Source: JBCCSZ01 sp039821145
GTDB taxonomy: Bacteria > Bacteroidota > Bacteroidia > Chitinophagales > Saprospiraceae
Direction: 5' to 3'
DNA length: 64,000 bases
NCBI GenBank assembly: GCA_039821145.1
Contig: JBCBOS010000002.1
Span: 248,001 to 312,000, forward strand
Shown: piece after piece, positions 35,208-45,186 of the stretch
Layout of the letters: the number at the start of each line of letters is the position of its first letter
How positions within the stretch are numbered: position 1 is the stretch's first letter
Notes under the pieces: model-generated
What the model saw: the letters and a program-made list of their open reading frames with translations, nothing else
Databases searched by the model: none
Told to the model about the DNA's origin: nothing
Made by a program: the position numbers and the translations under genes

Positions 35208-37664
35208 TTATGATAAATAATTTGCTATTTTAATGATCTCTGCAAAGACACCAGCAGCCGTTACTTCTGCCCCTGCTCCTGGGCCTCTGACAACCAAGGG
35301 CCGCTCCTTGTATCGCTCCGTTGTGAAGACGATCATGTTGTCACTTCCACTCAGTGTATAAAACGGATGCTGTTGGTCTACAGCCTGCAAACCAATGCTG
35401 GCTTTTCCATGGTCCAGGGTAGCGATCATGCGCAGCACCTTCCCTTCCTGCTCTGCACTGGCCCGCAAGTTTTCAAAGTGATCGTCATTGTCTGCCACCG
35501 CTTCGAAAAATGCATCGACTGTTTCGGCACTTTGGCAGGCTTCGGGCAGGATGTTTTCAATGGTGACATCTTTGGCTTCTGTAGAAAGGCCAGTCTCTCG
35601 GCTCAATATGATGAGCTTGCGTCGGACATCGATGCCATTGAGGTCAATGCGGGGATCGGGTTCGGTATAGCCAAGTTCCTGTGCCTTGCGCACAATCTCG
35701 CTGAATTTGACACCCTTGGCAAAAGAGTTGAAAATGAAAGACAAGGAACCAGACAAGACTCCTTCGATCTTGAGAATGCGGTCGCCACTGTCAATCAAAT
35801 CTACCAGGGTAGAAATGACAGGCAGGCCGGCACCGACATTGGTCTCGTAATGAAACGGAATGGCCCGCCGATTGGCAATGCTTTTCAGTCGCTGGTATTG
35901 CAAATAAGAAGAGGAAGTGGCTATCTTATTGGGAGTAGAAATGGAAATACTGGCATCCAAGATGTTTTCATAACAATCTGAAACCGACTTACTGGCTGTA
36001 TTGTCCACGAAGATGGAATTGGGCAAATTGAGTGATTTCATCTTGTCGATGAAGGTACCCAGTTGCATGTCCTCCTCTGAGTCCAGCAATTCCTCTTTCC
36101 AGTTTTCCAAACTGACTCCTTCCGCTTGAAAGAGCATTTTCCGGCTATTGGCCAGCCCTACAATGCGGATTTCCATTTGGTGTTTTTCTTTGAGGTAGGC
36201 CGCTTGCTCCCCAATTTGTTCGATCAAGGTACTTCCAATCAAACCAACGCCAATCATAAACAAGTGAATCTCTTGTGTATCCGACAAGAAGAAGGATTCG
36301 TGCAGAGAGTTGAGGGCTTTGCGCTCATCTGATCGATTGATGACCACTGATACGTTCAACTCCGATGATCCTTGCGCGATGGCTACACAGTTGATTCCAT
36401 TTTTGCCCAATGCCTGAAACAAGCGCCCGGCAATTCCGGGTTGGTAGCGCATGTTCTCCCCAATGATGGCAACCACCGACAAATCTTCTTCCACCTTGAT
36501 GGGATCAACATTTTTGGTCTGCAACTCATATTCAAATTCCTTTTCCACCTTTTTGCGCGCCTTGGCGGCCAGTTTGGGCTGGACGGCAAAACTGATCGAG
36601 TGCTCTGATGATCCCTGTGTGATCAAAATGATGTTGATGTCTGCTGCAGCTAGGCAATTGAACAATCTAGCAGCGATGCCGGGTACGCCAAACAAACCGC
36701 TGCCCTGTACCGTCAGCAATGCAATCTCACTGATTGAGGAGATTCCTTTTACCGGAGGTTCTTGATCATTGGTTTGATTGGTGATGTAGGTACCCTCAAA
36801 ATCGGGATTGAAGGTATTTTTGATGCGCAGCGGGATGAGCTTGTTCAAAGCTGGCAATAAGGTCGGTGGATAGATGACTTTGGCACCAAAGTGAGACATC
36901 TCCATGGCCTCGGCATAGGTCATGCTGGGGATGGTAAATGCCTTGGAGACCCGCCGGGGATCTGCCGTGAGGACACCATCTACATCGGTCCATATTTCGA
37001 TCTGGCTGGCATCTAGTCCAGCGGCCAGAAGAGAGGCCGTATAGTCTGAACCACCTCGGCCCAGTGTGGTGGTCAATCCACCTTTGTCGGCGCTGATGAA
37101 TCCTGTTGCGACATGGATGCCAGCTTGTTGGCCGTAGTATTGGCGAATGTTTTTATAACTTTCTTCAAAGCGCACATTGGCTGCTCCAAAGTTCTTGTCA
37201 GTACTGATGATCTGGCGGGCATCCAGATAATGGGCGTTGATGCCCGATTGCTTCATGGCTTCGGAAATGATGAAGGCTGAGTTGCGTTCTCCAAAGCTCA
37301 GCACATAATCCATGGTCCGAGGAGAGGCCTCGCGGACGAGGTAGATTCCGTGAAGCAGATTTTTGAGGACTTCGTGGTTTTCGACAATCTTCTTCTTCAG
37401 CAAATCTCGCTCTGCCTCTTCCAGCAATGCATCAACCGCCTCCATATGCCGCTTGCTGAACTCATTGAATGCGTCCTGATAGGCCAAATCTCCTTTTGCA
37501 GCTGCTTGACTCATGTCGATGAGCATGTCCGTAACACCACCAAAGGCAGAGAAAACAACAGTGAATTTTTCACCCTTGGAATAATAGCCTTTCAGAATGT
37601 CGATGACTCCTTTGATTCTTTCTGGACTGGCGACGGATGATCCGCCGAACTTGAGTACTTTCAT
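35208..37664 (-). CDS. thrA: Bifunctional aspartate kinase / homoserine dehydrogenase I
   Basis: The 818-residue fusion catalyses the first and third steps from aspartate to threonine. Residues 1-300 are the kinase (KFGGSSVASPERI; TTLGRGGSDYTASLLAAGL). Two ACT domains at about 310-460 (LTVQGSGLFGVPGIAARLF; VAIIGENMRYQPGIAGRLF) would bind threonine for feedback control. From about 465 the dehydrogenase begins (LFMIGVGLIGSTLIEQ), with the catalytic region GLPVISTLVDLIDSGD and LSGSLSFIFN. Length matches E. coli ThrA. First gene of thrABC. A stem-loop (37685-37721) lies just before its start codon. Confidence 0.96.
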   Translation of the reverse strand: MKVLKFGGSSVASPERIKGVIDILKGYYSKGEKFTVVFSAFGGVTDMLIDMSQAAAKGDLAYQDAFNEFSKRHMEAVDALLEEAERDLLKKKIVENHEVLKNLLHGIYLVREASPRTMDYVLSFGERNSAFIISEAMKQSGINAHYLDARQIISTDKNFGAANVRFEESYKNIRQYYGQQAGIHVATGFISADKGGLTTTLGRGGSDYTASLLAAGLDASQIEIWTDVDGVLTADPRRVSKAFTIPSMTYAEAMEMSHFGAKVIYPPTLLPALNKLIPLRIKNTFNPDFEGTYITNQTNDQEPPVKGISSISEIALLTVQGSGLFGVPGIAARLFNCLAAADINIILITQGSSEHSISFAVQPKLAAKARKKVEKEFEYELQTKNVDPIKVEEDLSVVAIIGENMRYQPGIAGRLFQALGKNGINCVAIAQGSSELNVSVVINRSDERKALNSLHESFFLSDTQEIHLFMIGVGLIGSTLIEQIGEQAAYLKEKHQMEIRIVGLANSRKMLFQAEGVSLENWKEELLDSEEDMQLGTFIDKMKSLNLPNSIFVDNTASKSVSDCYENILDASISISTPNKIATSSSYLQYQRLKSIANRRAIPFHYETNVGAGLPVISTLVDLIDSGDRILKIEGVLSGSLSFIFNSFAKGVKFSEIVRKAQELGYTEPDPRIDLNGIDVRRKLIILSRETGLSTEAKDVTIENILPEACQSAETVDAFFEAVADNDDHFENLRASAEQEGKVLRMIATLDHGKASIGLQAVDQQHPFYTLSGSDNMIVFTTERYKERPLVVRGPGAGAEVTAAGVFAEIIKIANYLS

Positions 37665-37684
37665 TAGAGTGTTTTTCAGTTTTG

Positions 37685-37721
37685 GGTCTGTACGAGGATG
37701 TTGGCCATTGTGTTACAGACC
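37685..37721. repeat. Inverted repeat upstream of thrA start codon
   Basis: GGTCTGTA (37685-37692) and TACAGACC (37714-37721) can form an 8-bp stem with a 21-nt loop in the thrA leader RNA, ending 20 bp before the start codon. A -7-like TACCTTTGG lies on the minus strand at 37853-37845. The stem could influence ribosome access, which is inference. Confidence 0.4.
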
Positions 37722-37873
37722 GTGATGAATTGCCAGACATCCGCCAGAATCGCAAAAATAAATAAAAAAGCATCTCATTGCCAGTGGATGTGATGGATTG
37801 GATTTGTCTCCTGTCAGCAGGCATGTATTAGGGCAAGATGTATACCAAAGGTAGAAAGGAATGGCAAGCGGCT

Positions 37874-38311
37874 TCAGGCAAAGATGGCCAAGTAGCGATC
37901 TTCCATTTGCGTCATCTTCTGTTTGTCTTCTGCGCTTTTGTCATCAAAACCAATGAGGTGTAGGGTTCCATGTACGATGACCCGGCGAAGCTCTTGTTCG
38001 AAAGACACGCCGTATTCCTTGGCATTGTCGGCAATTCGATCGATGCTGATGAAAATGTCACCCTCTACAATGATGTCAGAATAGGGAAAAGAGATGACGT
38101 CGGTCAATGTATCGTGTTGGAGATATTCGACATTGATTTGATGGAGGTAGTCGTCGGAGCAGAAAATGACATTGAGTGTGCTGATTTCTTTGTTTTCCTG
38201 AGCGGCTACCTTTGTCAGCCAAGCGCGAATGTCATCGGCTTGGGCCAGTTCAAAATCTACTGCTTCGCTGTGAAATTCGATGGAAGGAGCAGCAGGCTTG
38301 GCAGGTGTCAT
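37874..38311 (-). CDS. ybeY: Endoribonuclease YbeY (rRNA maturation factor)
   Basis: The 145-residue protein has the UPF0054 metal motif HGTLHLIGFDD at residues 114-124. H114 and H118 are retained, but the third ligand position, a histidine in most bacteria (HGxLHLxGxDH), is D124 here, as is usual in Bacteroidota. Upstream VEYLQHDTLTDVISFPY is also conserved. YbeY processes the 3' end of 16S rRNA and takes part in ribosome quality control. Its start overlaps the RsbW-like gene by four bases. Confidence 0.93.
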   Translation of the reverse strand: MTPAKPAAPSIEFHSEAVDFELAQADDIRAWLTKVAAQENKEISTLNVIFCSDDYLHQINVEYLQHDTLTDVISFPYSDIIVEGDIFISIDRIADNAKEYGVSFEQELRRVIVHGTLHLIGFDDKSAEDKQKMTQMEDRYLAIFA

Positions 38312-38739
38312 AAGTTAAATTTGATCTGCACGGTACTGCCGTTGTCCAAAAATTGGACTTCGTCTGACAACTGACGCATGAGGAAGACACCCCTGCCGCC
38401 GATCTTCAATAGATTTTCTGGGGCGGTGGGATCTGGGAGCCGATCGAAGTCAAAGCCAGGGCCTTCGTCGGAGATGAGGAAGGCGAGCTTTTTCCGGATT
38501 TTCTTCATCTGAACGCGAACGAGTTTGCTGCGGTCATTTTCATTTCCGTGGATGATGGCATTGGTGACGGCCTCGGTGAGGCTGATCAGGATGTTGCCAT
38601 AAATCTCCGGATCGAGTTTGTACTGTTCAAATACCCGTTCTACGAAAGGCTCCAGTCTTGCAACATTTTTTGGGTCAGATGCCAGTGTTAGCATTTCGTG
38701 CTGTTTGCTCATTAACGTATGATCGGGGCTATTATTCAT
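38308..38739 (-). CDS. RsbW-like anti-sigma/serine-kinase, ATPase domain protein
   Basis: The 143-residue protein is a single GHKL (HATPase_c_2) domain. ISLTEAVTNAIIHGNEND is the N box with the catalytic Glu and Asn, DEGPGFDF the G1 box, and GGRGVFLMRQLSDEV the G2 box. The ATG at 38739 is used; a TTG at 38748 or an ATG at 38712 are alternatives. Such kinases phosphorylate STAS-domain antagonists, and a matching SpoIIE-type phosphatase is at 20246. Placed between DUF4175 and ybeY, an order common in the phylum. Confidence 0.88.
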   Translation of the reverse strand: MNNSPDHTLMSKQHEMLTLASDPKNVARLEPFVERVFEQYKLDPEIYGNILISLTEAVTNAIIHGNENDRSKLVRVQMKKIRKKLAFLISDEGPGFDFDRLPDPTAPENLLKIGGRGVFLMRQLSDEVQFLDNGSTVQIKFNL

Positions 38740-38863
38740 AAGGCACAATTATATACCCAAAAAGAGATGCTTGGTGTTTTTGCTTGTTTGTTCCAAACAA
38801 CCTTAAAGGTGTTACAACTACCTTTTACGAGTGTTGGCCCCGATTTGTTTTGACAAATTCCAA

Positions 38864-41800
38864 CTATTTGCCTGTTTTCAGAGATTTGAAGTACTCCTCG
38901 ACAAGCATTTTGTAGTATGGTTTGAGAGCAGGAGAGACCGATTTGTAAATTTCGATTTCCGCTTCTCTCTTCTTGATGTATTCTTCCAGCGACGGAGGCA
39001 TCTTTCTTTCGTTCTGATCTGCAGTCTCAGACTTGCGCTTGTTGTCGTACTCTCTTTGGCGATCGGCGCGTTCTGCTTCCAAGAGTCGGGTCATGATCTC
39101 TTGCTGACGCTTCATCATTTCGTTGGTCAATTTTTTGTTGACCAGATCCGTCTCTGTTTTGTTCATGTTGTCCAGGATCTGTTGCAGTTCCTGTGCCCCC
39201 TGTCCGCGTTGTTGTTTCTCCTGCTGCAACTCTTTCAAGGCCTTGCGCAGGGCAGCTTGCTTGGCAGCCATTTCTGCAAATTCTTTGCTGCTGCCTCCCT
39301 CCTTCATGCCTCTCTGCATCGCATCCTTCATCTGCTGCATCTGTTCGCTCAGTTTCTGCTGGCCTTGGCTGATCTTGTCCATGGGCACCTTGCCCGATGC
39401 ACCTTTTCCACCGGGTTTGCTACACATCTGACTGCCCTGCATCATGCTGGACATTTGCTGCTGCATTTGCTGCATGACTTCGCTCAGCATCAACGCCAAG
39501 TCATTGGTGTTTTTCATCACATATTGCTGGTGAAGGGCAGCTTGTGGCTTGCGGCGCTCTTCCAATTGCTCCAATCCATCCTTCATGTTCTTTTTGATGT
39601 CAGTTACCTTTTCGGTCACAAAAGATTCGATTTGGAAGATGCGCTTGCTCAATGCCTGGAGGCTGTCTTCTATCAAGGTGAAGTCGTCTTTGAGCTTGTA
39701 TTGCTCCTGGACCAACTCGACATATCTCGGTGTGTTGACATTGGATTCGTCGATCAAGTCGATCAGGTCTTCTTGGTCGAAAGAAAGGCCGACGAGGTTT
39801 TCCAGCAATTGGCGAAGAGCGGCCATGTCTTCTTGCATTTGCTCCATCTCCCCTTGCTCCATTTGAGCTGCCATGTCATCCGCCATCTCCTGCATTTTCT
39901 GGGCTGCCTTCTTTTGGTTTTCAGAAGCCTTCTTGTTTTGGTTTTGATCCAACTGCTGCTTGCTGTTTTTGAGGTCTTGCTCGATGTCTTCCATCTGCTC
40001 CTGGGAATCGCCCATGTCGCGCTTGTTCTCCAACTCCTCATTCTTCTTTTCCAACTCCTCCATTTTCTCCTGGATGTCTTCAAACTGCTCGTTGATGTCC
40101 TCCTGTTCCTTCTGCAATTCTTCTTGCTCCTTCTCTCCCTTATCGGTTTCTTCGCTCAGTTCTTCTTGCTGCTTGGCCAATTCTTCGAGCTTATCGATTT
40201 GCTGTTCCATTTCGTAGTCCATCTCCATTTGCTTGAACAGTTCGAGCATGCGATCCAACTCCATTTCCAGCTTTTCGTCGTTCATCTCCATTTCCTCCAT
40301 CATCTCTAGGGCATTGTCCTTTTCCATCTTTTGCATGAGTTCTTCGATCTGCTCCATCAACTCCTTCATTTCCTCGCTCATCAGTTGTTCAAACATCTCT
40401 TGCAGCTTCTCTTGCTTCTCTTGCAGCTCTTCATTGGGCTCGGCAAATTCCTCTTGGTTCTTGAGGTTTTCGTCAAAGTTCTGCTTGGCATCTTCGATTT
40501 GCTTTTCCAACTCCTTTTGGCGTTCGAGCAGTTTTTCCAACTCTTTCTTGGTCTGCCAATCTACGTCCTTTTCCTGCAGCAGCTTTTCGCGCAGCTTCTT
40601 GAAATCGTCCTGGATCTTCTTAGACTCTTCCAGTGACTTCTGCAGGTCTTTCTTGATTTGGTCGTTGTTGTCAGCGGCCATGTCTTCGTATTCTTCGACA
40701 GTAGGCTTTTCGAAAACCATGAGGTTGGTACGAGCAGATTTGTTGCCGTTGACAGCATCATTGTCGTAGACTTCGAAGTAGTAGCTGACCTCATCACCAG
40801 GCTCCAGCTCCAGTTGCTGTAGGTCCCAAGTGTGGGTGTATTGGATTTCTTTGTTGCTGGGTTTTTCCAGTTTGAGGGTGTTGAGCTCGCCTTGGGCACC
40901 ATTGTCTTTTTTGATGCGGTAGTTGAAAGAAAGGCTTCTCAGACCATAGTCATCAGAGGCATCTCCGACAAAATACAATAGTTTGCTGTCCAGGCTGTCC
41001 TGGAATTTTTCCACCCGGATGGTCGGGTACAAATCGGGAACGACATTGATGCTGTAGCCAACAGAGTCGGCATTTGGCAGGTTCTTATTGGAAACGTAAA
41101 TTTTATAAGACTCGTCGATCATTGCTTTCTTGGCAAAACCAAAGAGAGCATTGTCAAATCGGTCGGTGGGAACGGACTCATCCGTTCTGCCAAAGCGAAT
41201 GGCGATGTCATCTGTATTTTCAGAATTGAAGACCCATTTGATTTTGGTTCCGATGGGCACGATGAGATCACCGATGTTGGCCAGGTCTTCATCCTTGCGC
41301 AGGGTGTAGGCTGGGTAGTCGAGTTCTACATCAAAACCGAGAATATTGGGTTTCTTCAAGACATTGAGTTCGTAGTCTTCGGAGTAAACATTGGAAGAAA
41401 ACAGCTGGAACTCCATTTCCTTCTGAACATTGCTGAATTGGTAGGAAAACTTGTTGGCTGCTTCTTTGTTGAGGCGGTATTGGTAATTGTCGATGTCAAT
41501 GAATACTTCGTCGGGCAAGACATCCCCCTCTATCATGACGTCCAATTGAAAGTCTTCGTATTGGACCACTGTCAGGTCTTCTTGTTGGATTTGGAAGCGG
41601 AAAGGCGCTTCGCGCTCGTATACCTTGTTGTTGTTGATCAGTCGGGAAGTACTGTCCTTGATGATGCTCGGGGCAGCGAACAAGATGATCAGCAGCAGCA
41701 AAAGAGGTGGCAAGGCATACTTGAGGTACTTTCTGTTGTTGCCCAAATTGATGGCAGAACGGAAGGGCACCAATTTGATGGATTCCGATTTTTGGTTGAT

Positions 41801-42202
41801 GCTTGCCAAGACAAGCTCAGCACCTTGTGCATTGCCATCTGCTTGCTGTTTGAGCTGGAGCAAATTGAGGAGCTTGTCCTTGACATCGGTAAAATGCTCG
41901 CCAATGATTTGGGCTGCCTGCTCGTGCGAGATGACTTTCCCCAAGTTGAAATAGTGAAGGGCGGGCAGCAATACCCAAAAGAGCAATGCCAATGCACTCC
42001 CTCCGATGAAGCTGTAGAACAACAACTTCCGCACTCCGGTGCCGAAGTAGAAATAGTGTTCCAACAGATTGGAAGCGAGGAACAGAGCGAGTATCAGTCC
42101 AAGACTGTACAAAGTACCCCGGATGATCTGGTTGAGATAATACTTTCTAATGAAGCCATCCAGCTTCTCTATGAGGAGAGTGTAATTATCCTTTGTTGCC
42201 AT
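38864..42202 (-). CDS. Large membrane-anchored coiled-coil protein, DUF4175 family
   Basis: The start at 42202 (MATKDNYTLLIEKLDGF) gives 1112 residues. Three membrane helices lie in the first 160 residues (about 32-50, 58-82 and 133-152). Residues 160-480 form beta-rich extracytoplasmic domains (YEREAPFRFQIQQEDL). From about 490 to 1000 the chain is an extreme Glu/Gln/Lys/Met coiled coil (EELMEQIEELMQKMEKD and similar), followed by a glutamine- and methionine-rich segment. The family is conserved beside ybeY in Bacteroidota and its function is unknown. Long antisense open frames over the coiled coil are composition artefacts. Confidence 0.8.
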   Translation of the reverse strand: MATKDNYTLLIEKLDGFIRKYYLNQIIRGTLYSLGLILALFLASNLLEHYFYFGTGVRKLLFYSFIGGSALALLFWVLLPALHYFNLGKVISHEQAAQIIGEHFTDVKDKLLNLLQLKQQADGNAQGAELVLASINQKSESIKLVPFRSAINLGNNRKYLKYALPPLLLLLIILFAAPSIIKDSTSRLINNNKVYEREAPFRFQIQQEDLTVVQYEDFQLDVMIEGDVLPDEVFIDIDNYQYRLNKEAANKFSYQFSNVQKEMEFQLFSSNVYSEDYELNVLKKPNILGFDVELDYPAYTLRKDEDLANIGDLIVPIGTKIKWVFNSENTDDIAIRFGRTDESVPTDRFDNALFGFAKKAMIDESYKIYVSNKNLPNADSVGYSINVVPDLYPTIRVEKFQDSLDSKLLYFVGDASDDYGLRSLSFNYRIKKDNGAQGELNTLKLEKPSNKEIQYTHTWDLQQLELEPGDEVSYYFEVYDNDAVNGNKSARTNLMVFEKPTVEEYEDMAADNNDQIKKDLQKSLEESKKIQDDFKKLREKLLQEKDVDWQTKKELEKLLERQKELEKQIEDAKQNFDENLKNQEEFAEPNEELQEKQEKLQEMFEQLMSEEMKELMEQIEELMQKMEKDNALEMMEEMEMNDEKLEMELDRMLELFKQMEMDYEMEQQIDKLEELAKQQEELSEETDKGEKEQEELQKEQEDINEQFEDIQEKMEELEKKNEELENKRDMGDSQEQMEDIEQDLKNSKQQLDQNQNKKASENQKKAAQKMQEMADDMAAQMEQGEMEQMQEDMAALRQLLENLVGLSFDQEDLIDLIDESNVNTPRYVELVQEQYKLKDDFTLIEDSLQALSKRIFQIESFVTEKVTDIKKNMKDGLEQLEERRKPQAALHQQYVMKNTNDLALMLSEVMQQMQQQMSSMMQGSQMCSKPGGKGASGKVPMDKISQGQQKLSEQMQQMKDAMQRGMKEGGSSKEFAEMAAKQAALRKALKELQQEKQQRGQGAQELQQILDNMNKTETDLVNKKLTNEMMKRQQEIMTRLLEAERADRQREYDNKRKSETADQNERKMPPSLEEYIKKREAEIEIYKSVSPALKPYYKMLVEEYFKSLKTGK

Positions 42203-42572
42203 GAGGATGTTTATTTTTTCGCAAGCGGCTCTCAAATCAATCGCCTACAGATGTACCAACAAAATATGTGCTCAGATTGTAGAACAAACCATAACAAAAA
42301 CTCTTTTGCGACTCAAAAGATTGCTGAAGTACTGATTTTAACACTACAGTAAGAGCTCTTCGTTCAAGCTCTGGAGCATACTCTGGATACGCATGAGCCA
42401 TGCAATGGGTTGCCGCTTCGGTAAAATGTTTGTTGATATGCCGGAATTTACTACGAACCAGGCACAAAATCAAGGGGCAAAGGGGGATGATTCCACGATC
42501 CGAGGGGGGATGATGGTTATTGGTAGACAGTAAGGGGAAAAAAATTGCGAAATGTGTTGAAACGACGGTGAT
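42203..42572. other. Intergenic gap between pyrH and the DUF4175 gene, no gene seen
   Basis: These 370 bp hold no coding region I can support. A short direct repeat, GGGGGATGAT, occurs twice near 42482 and 42505. The promoter of the DUF4175 gene is expected here but no clear TAnnTTTG element was found. Confidence 0.4.
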
Positions 42573-43286
<714 letters not shown>

Positions 43287-43348
43287 GAGAAAGTAAGTTT
43301 TTGAGTGCAAATAATTTGAGCTTGCTTTGCCAGTTCAATATAAGGCAG

Positions 43349-43384
43349 AAAAAAAGCGAATTAAAAATCTAATTCGCTTTTTTT
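43349..43384 (-). terminator. Strong rho-independent terminator after tsf
   Basis: A perfect 15-bp stem pairs 43349-43363 with 43370-43384 around the loop AAAATC. The arms are AAAAAAAGCGAATTA and TAATTCGCTTTTTTT, so the run of T on either strand makes it work in both directions. It lies 20 bp after the tsf stop. Confidence 0.9.
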
Positions 43385-43403
43385 CGTCAGTTACATCTGT
43401 TCT

Positions 43404-44255
43404 TTAGCCGAGTTCGACATGTTTGAATTCCGTGACGGTCAGTTTTCCGTCCAGGCTTTTCAAGTATTTGTCGACATTCATGCTAGAATCTTTCACGTAC
43501 TGCTGGTTGAGCAGTGTATTTTCTTTGTAGAATTTGTTGAGCTTGCCCATGGCAATTTTTTCCAGCATTGCTTCTGGCTTGCCTTGTTGGCGGGCCTGCT
43601 CTTTTCCAATCTCGATTTCTTTTTCGATGACAGAAGAGTCTACCCCATCCTTGTCAAGAGCGATTGGGCGCATGGCAGCAACCTGCATGGCTGCGTTTTT
43701 GCCAGCCTCCATGAACTGAGGACCTTCCAGGTTCAAGGCTACCAGTACACCAGCGCGGTATCCCATGTGGATGTAAGGCAACACTTGGCCTTCACCAGCG
43801 GCAGTGACAACTTTTTCGTAGCGGTTGACTTCGACTTTCTCACCGATGACACCGATTTGCTCTGTGATTTTGGCACCGATGCTGAGATCACCTTCGAAAG
43901 GCAGCTCGAGCAATGCCTCCAGAGAGTCGGGCAATTGTTTCAATGCGATTTCTGCTACCTGCTTGGCCAGATTGACAAAGTCTTCGTTTTTGGCAACGAA
44001 ATCTGTCTCACAGCTCAGGCGGATGAGGACGCCATTGTTGCGATTTGCGCTGGTCAATGCCATGACGACACCTTCCTTTGCATCGCGCTCGGCGCGCTTG
44101 GCAGAAAGCTTTTGGCCTTTCTTACGAAGGATTTCGATGGCCTTTTCGTAATCGCCCTCTGCTTCTGTCAGAGCCTTTTTGCAATCCATCATGCCCGCAC
44201 CTGTTTGGTCGCGCAGTTTTTTTACATCAGCAGCTGAAATTTTCACAGTATCCAT
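43404..44255 (-). CDS. tsf: Translation elongation factor Ts
   Basis: The 283-residue factor exchanges GDP for GTP on EF-Tu. The N-terminal UBA-like module with LRDQTGAGMMDCKKAL and the core motif LSCETDFVAKNEDFV are diagnostic. It follows rpsB by 94 bp, as in nearly all bacteria, and ends in the strong terminator at 43349-43384. Confidence 0.97.
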   Translation of the reverse strand: MDTVKISAADVKKLRDQTGAGMMDCKKALTEAEGDYEKAIEILRKKGQKLSAKRAERDAKEGVVMALTSANRNNGVLIRLSCETDFVAKNEDFVNLAKQVAEIALKQLPDSLEALLELPFEGDLSIGAKITEQIGVIGEKVEVNRYEKVVTAAGEGQVLPYIHMGYRAGVLVALNLEGPQFMEAGKNAAMQVAAMRPIALDKDGVDSSVIEKEIEIGKEQARQQGKPEAMLEKIAMGKLNKFYKENTLLNQQYVKDSSMNVDKYLKSLDGKLTVTEFKHVELG

Positions 44256-44349
44256 ATTTTGAATTTGAATAATTGTTATTGATTGTTTCCAAATAAGCTT
44301 GAATGCTTTTATTCAGAGTGCTTGTTTGAAAAGTAGGTCTTCGCCGAAC

Positions 44350-45075
44350 TTACCCCTGCTTGGCGGCTTCGCGCTCGGACTTGGCTTGGCGGCGCTCGTT
44401 CAATCCTTCCTTGACAGCTTCCACGACGCAATCGGTGATGATCTTGATCGACTTGGAAGCATCGTCATTGGCTGGAATCGGATAATCCACAGACGTAGGA
44501 TCAGAGTTGGTATCCACCATGGCGATGGTGCGCAAGTTCAACTTCTTGGCTTCGGCCAGAGCAATGTGCTCGTGGTGAATGTCGACGATGAACATGGCGG
44601 CTGGCAGTCGGTTCAGATTGGCGATCCCGCCCAGTACTTTCTCCAGCTTGTTGCGTTCCCGTGTTAACGTGAGGCGCTCCTTCTTTGTTACACTGCTGAG
44701 GGTACCATCTGCCAACATGCGGTCGATGTTGTTCATTTTTTTGATCGACTTGCGAATGGTCGAAAAGTTGGTCATCATTCCTCCCAACCAACGCTCAGTG
44801 ACATAAGGCATGCCGACGCTGCGGGCAGCTTCTGCTACGATGGTACGAGACTGCTTCTTGGTGGCGACGAATAGAATCTTCTTTCCGGATTTCGCGATTT
44901 GGCGCAGCGCATTGGCTGCTTTGTCGAGGCAATCACCAGTGCGATTCAGATCGATGATGTGAATGCCCCGGCGCTCCATGAATATATAGGGTTGCATTTT
45001 TGGATTCCACTTCTTTTTGAGGTGTCCGAAGTGAACACCGGCATCCAAAAGCTGCTTATGAGTAGGCTTTTCCAT
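44350..45075 (-). CDS. rpsB: 30S ribosomal protein S2
   Basis: The start at 45075 (MEKPTHKQLLDAGVHFGHL) gives 241 residues. The S2 signatures LLDAGVHFGHLKKKWNPKM and VGMPYVTERWLGGMMTNF are intact, and PTSVDYPIPANDDASKSI is the conserved third segment. An ATG 21 bp upstream is possible but adds non-conserved residues. It lies in the rplM-rpsI-rpsB-tsf series, 111 bp after rpsI. That gap could contain a leader hairpin (CCTGTTGGA near 45121 and TCCAAACAGG near 45169). Confidence 0.97.
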   Translation of the reverse strand: MEKPTHKQLLDAGVHFGHLKKKWNPKMQPYIFMERRGIHIIDLNRTGDCLDKAANALRQIAKSGKKILFVATKKQSRTIVAEAARSVGMPYVTERWLGGMMTNFSTIRKSIKKMNNIDRMLADGTLSSVTKKERLTLTRERNKLEKVLGGIANLNRLPAAMFIVDIHHEHIALAEAKKLNLRTIAMVDTNSDPTSVDYPIPANDDASKSIKIITDCVVEAVKEGLNERRQAKSEREAAKQG

Positions 45076-45186
45076 ATTATTCGAAAAGTTTGGCAATTTG
45101 TTTTACAAAAAGAATGAGAGCCTGTTGGAATCTTATCCGTTCGGACCAAATGACCACATCCAAACAGGTTCTGAACATCTGCGCGA

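Noticed and set aside
37665..37824. Threonine attenuator leader peptide with Ile and Thr codons upstream of thrA
   Set aside because: The frame from the ATG at 37824 has only two Ile and two Thr codons close together and no stop codon before thrA.
38784..38800. Hairpin TTGTTTG-ttc-CAAACAA as terminator
   Set aside because: Only 7 AT-rich pairs and no T-run on the minus strand; too weak to call.
38831..40309. Long open frame of 492 codons on the plus strand, antisense to the DUF4175 gene
   Set aside because: Leucine/phenylalanine-rich product mirrors the Glu/Gln/Lys coiled coil on the other strand; no family, no start signal.
42237..42473. 78-codon minus-strand frame upstream of the DUF4175 gene
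   Set aside because: No similarity or start signal; lies where a promoter is expected.
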